Source of the DNA: Druceiella hillmani
Lineage: Eukaryota > Arthropoda > Insecta > Lepidoptera > Hepialidae
Direction: 5' to 3'
Assembly (NCBI GenBank): GCA_039881145.1
Contig: JAYKKI010000095.1
Location: forward strand, 2,273,001-2,337,000
DNA: 64,000 nt
Made by a program: the position numbers and the translations under genes. Shown here piece by piece: positions 60,000-64,000 of this stretch (its first letter is position 1; each line of letters starts with the position of its first letter). The notes beneath the pieces were generated by a model, which searched no databases, was not told where the DNA came from, and worked only from the letters and a program-made list of their open reading frames with translations.

Positions 60000-60480
60000 A
60001 ATTAGGTTTCGTTCCTCAAAAGGAAAAACAGAACCTTTATGAGATCACACGCATGTCGGTCTATCCGTCAGTCACATGTGTTTTTCACAGAAACCACGTG
60101 ACGTGGAAACTTGAAATTTGACGTAATACTGCAAATTACCCAGCATAGATCTCAAAATTTGATAACCAGAAATATTCGTATGGAAACGTCAGCGAGGAAA
60201 AATTAAGAACTTGTAAAAAAAGGACTGGTTACAAGGGTCTCAAACTTATTTTTTTTTATTCATCATAGATGTATTTACCCACTCCGTCTCCCCATTTTCA
60301 AGACTACTGAGTAGCTATGACATATACAGTAGCTATGATTCTATATGTCATAATTATTTACACATGCACCATGTTCTTATGTCTTTGAAAGCCATAATAG
60401 GCAATATGATTACATTGTGAAAAATAATATTTTTGAATAGCACGGAATCCTCGTAGTACCAGTTCTACTTGTATTTCACA
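60000..60480 (-). repeat. dispersed element DR-A, near full length, inverted
   Basis: On the minus strand it begins 'gtactacgaggattccgtgc' and ends 'ttgaggaacgaaacctaatt', after 'actgacggatagaccgacat'. Confidence 0.68.
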
Positions 60481-60581
60481 GTTTTTTTACGGAAACACGC
60501 TTCGAATACACTCGATTTGATTTACAAAATCACCTGCATGAATTATAGATACGCTCTTTTTTACACGCTTTTAGTATGTAC

Positions 60582-60583
60582 TA

Positions 60584-60617
<34 letters not shown>
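60582..60617. repeat. (TA)n microsatellite
   Basis: TA run immediately left of the 175-bp array. Confidence 0.95.
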
Positions 60618-60632
60618 CCCAAAGTGTTTTAT

Positions 60633-62110
60633 ACTTCAATTGTGGAATAGCCTTATGTATTAGAACAACTTCAGTAATCATAAAAATGTAAATTCCAATT
60701 TTATACAGCCCAGCAATATCATTTGAGTCTATAAACTCAATGAATAATAGTAACGCTCTGTGTTATACACTTTTAATAGATACACCACAATAAATAAAAT
60801 ATTTAATACTTTAATTGTTGAGTAGCCTTATGTGTTAGAACAACTTCAGTAATCATAAAAATATAAATTCCAATTTTATACAGCCCAGCAATATCATTTG
60901 GTTCTATAAACTCAATGAATAATAGTAACGCTCTGTGTTACACACTTTTAATAGAAACACCACAATAAATAAAATATTTAATACTTTATTTGTTGAGTAG
61001 CCTTATGTGTTAGAACAACTTCAGTAATCATAAAAATGTAAATTCCAATTTTATACAGCCCAGCAATATCATTTGGGTCTATAAACTCAATGAATAATAG
61101 TAACGCTCTGTGTTATACACTTTTAATAGATACACCACAATAAATAAAATATTTAATACTTTAATTGTTGAGTAGCCTTATGTGTTAGAACAACTTCAGT
61201 AATCATAAAAATATAAATTCCAATTTTATACAGCCCAGCAATATCATTTGGTTCTATAAACTCAATGAATAATAGTAACGCTCTGTGTTACACACTTTTA
61301 ATAGAAACACCACAATAAATAAAATATTTAATACTTTAATTATTGAGTAGCCTTATGTGTTAGAACAACTTCAGTAATCATAAAAATGTAAATTCCAATT
61401 TTATACAGCCCAGCAATATCATTTGGGTCTATAAACTCAATGAATAATAGTAACACTCTGTGTTATACACTTTTAATAGATACACCACAATAAATAAAAT
61501 ATTTAATACTTTAATTTTTGAGCAGCCTTATGTGTTAGAACAACTTCAGTAATCATAAAAATGTAAATTCCAATTTTATACAGCCCAGCAATATCATTTG
61601 GGTCTATAAACTCAAAGAATAATAGTAACCCTCTGTGTTATACACTTTTAATAGATACACCACAATAAATAAAATATTTAATACTTTAATTTTTGAGCAG
61701 CCTTATGTGTTAGAACAACTTCAGTAATCATAAAAATGTAAATTCCAATTTTATACAGCCCAGCAATATCATTTGGGTCTATAAACTCAAAGAATAATAG
61801 TAACCCTCTGTGTTATACACTTTTAATAGATACACCACAATAAATAAAATATTTAATACTTTAATTGTTGAGTAGCCTTATGTGTTAGAACAACTTCAGT
61901 AATCATAAAAATGTAAATTCCAATTTTATACAGCCCGGCAATATCATTTGGGTCTATAAACTCAATGAATAATAGTAACGCTCTGTGTTATACACTTTTA
62001 ATAGAAACACCACAATAAATAAAATATTTAATACTTTAGTTGTTTTGTAGCCTTATGTGCTAGCACAACATTAGTGACCATAAAAATGCAAACTCTAATT
62101 TTACGTAGAC
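60633..62110. repeat. 175-bp satellite array, 8 copies plus a diverged ninth
   Basis: 'ccttatgt' falls at 60651, 60826, 61001, 61176, 61351, 61526, 61701, 61876 and 62051, an exact 175-bp step with no length change. Copies starting 60826 and 61176 share the variants 'atataaattcc', 'tttggttctata' and 'gttacacac'. Copies at 61526 and 61701 share 'ctcaaagaat' and 'aaccctctg'. The last copy is strongly diverged, a usual array-edge effect. Confidence 0.97.
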
Positions 62111-62880
62111 CAGTCTGTAAACTCAAAGTATAAAAACAATATATTGAGAAGTCGATGAGTTCCTTTCAACTATTCAAAGAAATATTTTTAGCTACAACTT
62201 TAAACCAGTAATAAAATATCGCTTTTTATATTTGCATATGTTAATGCCGCCTTAAAATCTAATTACACATATATCATTTAAGTGCTCCTTTTGGTTTGGA
62301 AATAAAGGATTATTCAACGTGTGCAATGTTTTAGGACTATTTATATTTTACGTTTCAATAAAAATAAAAGGATAATTAAATTCAGTGACATTACAACACA
62401 TAACAGTGTCACACTTTAACAAATTTACCTTCACTCATCAAAAACACGTCACACTCTAATGTAATCACGATCAGGCGATTGAGCAATTGCATACTTTGCG
62501 TAAGTGGAGAATTTCGATATAACTCTGTTCTGGATGCCGGTATAGCAAAAAGATTATGACTACGCGAGCTAGGTAGTTATCAAGTACGAAGAGCGAGATG
62601 TTTTTCAATTAATTGGAGCAAAAAATCATTCCATTTAACAATCGGAAAATAAATTTAATCAAAGAAACTTCTCTGATTTGCTACGACGTATCATAACTAA
62701 AAAAATCGCTAGGAAATAAAAAATGAAAATAACCATGTTGTATCATGTACAAATATCGACGGAACGTTTTGGGTACATTCAAGTATCAGGCTGTATATAG
62801 TTTCATGTGGTAGTATTCATTGTGGTAGTATAGGATATTTGCAGGAAAACATCGGAAGTCCCTGGCATTATGCAACACAG
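62111..62880. other. AT-rich DNA, no gene seen
   Basis: 'gttctggatgccggtatagc' at about 62530 recalls the Helitron interior 'gtggatgccggtagagc', perhaps a relic. Nothing else. Confidence 0.45.
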
Positions 62881-63692
62881 ATCCAACTATACACTCACAA
62901 GGCTACGGGAATATTTAAATCTGACAGAAAATGAGATAATGTTTCTGGAAGATATATAAATATTATATAAAAAAACTTTGTTCTTATTGAAGGAATATTT
63001 GCACTCAGAAAACTACGGAACTAAATATCGCAGAATATGAAATTATATAACTGGAAGATACACAACAATGCAATACGCGAGTGTTAATAATGAACAATGA
63101 ACTTTGTTCTTACTGGCGGAATTTTCACACTCCCAGGGCTACGGAAATATCTAAATCTAACAGAAAATAGATAATGTTACTGGAAGATACATAAACATTG
63201 TTTAAAACAACTTTGTTCTTATTGAAGGAATATTTGCACTCAGAAAACTACGGAACTAAATATCGCAGAATATGAAATTATATAACTGGAAGATACACAA
63301 CAATGCAATACGCGAGTGTTAATAATGAACAATGAACTTTGTTCTTACTGGCGGAATTTTCACACTCCCAGGGCTACGGAAATATCTAAATCTAACAGAA
63401 AATAGATAATGTTACTGGAAGATACATAAACATTGTTTAAAACAGCTTTGTTCTTATTGAAGGAATATTTGCACTCAGAAAACTACAGAACTATTTAAAT
63501 ATCGCAGAATATGTAATAATGTAACTGGAAAATATAAAAAATGCAATACGCGAATGTTAATAATGCACAGTGAACTTTGTTCTTACTGACCGAACACTTA
63601 CACTCAAAGAGTTGTGGGTCTATTCAAATCTAGTATAAAATGAAATAATATAACCGGAAGATATAAACACAATGCATTAAGCGAATATTATA
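62881..63692. repeat. dimeric tandem array, 235-bp higher-order unit
   Basis: 'ctttgttctta' falls at 62976, 63102, 63211, 63337, 63446 and 63575, giving monomers of 126, 109, 126, 109 and 129 bp. The long type has 'gaaggaatatttgcactcag' and the short type 'ggcggaattttcacactccc'. The two alternate as a 235-bp dimer. Confidence 0.95.
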
Positions 63693-63693
63693 G

Positions 63694-64000
63694 TGACCCG
63701 CTTACTTTGGGCGGCAGAGAGCGCGAAAAGGACACTTCGAAGGCTCGCACTGTTTAACAATAAAGACCGTCCCAAATTTCGTCGCCATTAAAACCAAAAA
63801 TGCAATTCAATTCAAGCCCGCTAGTAGCTCCTCCGTCCGGGCCATTAAAACAGCCGCTTGTTTTATATTCCTGTCGGTATTCCGCCTGTCATTAATTTCA
63901 TTGTTGTCCATTACCGAGCCGGCTGCCGGCGAAGGTATCCAAACCTTGGGCGGCTCGAGGCCGGCCACCATGAATTTCGTCTCATTAAGTGTTTCCACAA
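63694..64000. other. GC-rich unique island at the window edge, possible regulatory element
   Basis: Abrupt switch from satellite to GC-rich unique DNA ('ccgagccggctgccggcg', 'cggctcgaggccggccacc') with interspersed 'cattaa', 'cattaatttcattg' and 'cattaagtg' cores. A minus-strand frame (63998-63807) is open but starts at GTG and has no recognised domain. Possible conserved non-coding element or the edge of a gene outside the window. Confidence 0.35.

Noticed and set aside
63807..63998. Minus-strand 63-codon frame as a protein-coding exon
   Set aside because: It starts at GTG, has no domain, no visible splice donor or acceptor, and the window ends there; the nucleotide pattern looks more like regulatory DNA.

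Overview
The window is AT-rich, repeat-dense eukaryotic DNA with no intact protein-coding gene that I can recognise. Its interspersed repeats fit an insect, most likely a moth or butterfly. These are tRNA-derived SINEs ending in an 'agattgctctc.tagcaataagtcc' type tail, a dispersed 0.5 kb element with 'ttccgta..catttagg' at one end and a 'gacggacagacag ... aggtacgga..cctaaaaa' end at the other, RTE-like LINE debris, short non-autonomous Helitrons and piggyBac/mariner remnants. The lepidopteran assignment rests on pattern memory of these families, not on a database search.

Layout. 0-5 kb: AT-rich DNA, two TA/TG microsatellites, one exon-like open segment (1616-1787) and a 110-bp tandem array. 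5.9-6.3 kb: Helitron copy 1. 8.5-11 kb: a decayed RTE-like LINE on the minus strand. 12.1-13.7 kb: a decayed Tc1-like transposon between two (TA)n tracts. 16-17.4 kb: short tandem arrays. 17.8-18.5 kb: a deleted piggyBac-like element with TTAA ends. 19.6-22.3 kb: 21-bp and 29-bp satellites followed by a C tract. 24.2-24.6 and 30.7-31.0 kb: two copies of one TA-flanked MITE. 25.1-26.9 kb: a 64-bp satellite. 27.6-29.9 kb: a SINE and dispersed-repeat copies. 34.2-34.6 kb: a second LINE fragment. 36.5-38.0 and 49.5-49.8 kb: three fold-back MITEs. 38.3-39.0 kb: a mariner pseudogene. 39.3-40.8 kb: Helitron copies 2 and 3 facing each other. 41-47 kb: degenerate tandem arrays. 47.6 kb: a second SINE. 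48.8-50.7 kb: dispersed repeat plus a 185-bp array built from its ends. 55-55.7, 60.6-62.1 and 62.9-63.7 kb: higher-order tandem arrays.

Between the repeats lie a few GC-richer, non-repetitive islands (about 7.0-7.3, 23.1-23.5, 27.1-27.3, 32.6-33.0, 53.1-53.3, 57.0-57.6 and 63.7-64.0 kb). They have no convincing reading frame and often carry ATTA/TAATTA motifs. They look like candidate conserved non-coding or regulatory elements in a gene-poor interval, which is inference. The best candidate for a new functional RNA is a 60-nt hairpin at 59592-59651 with miRNA-precursor dimensions. No operon, rRNA, tRNA gene or CRISPR array was seen.
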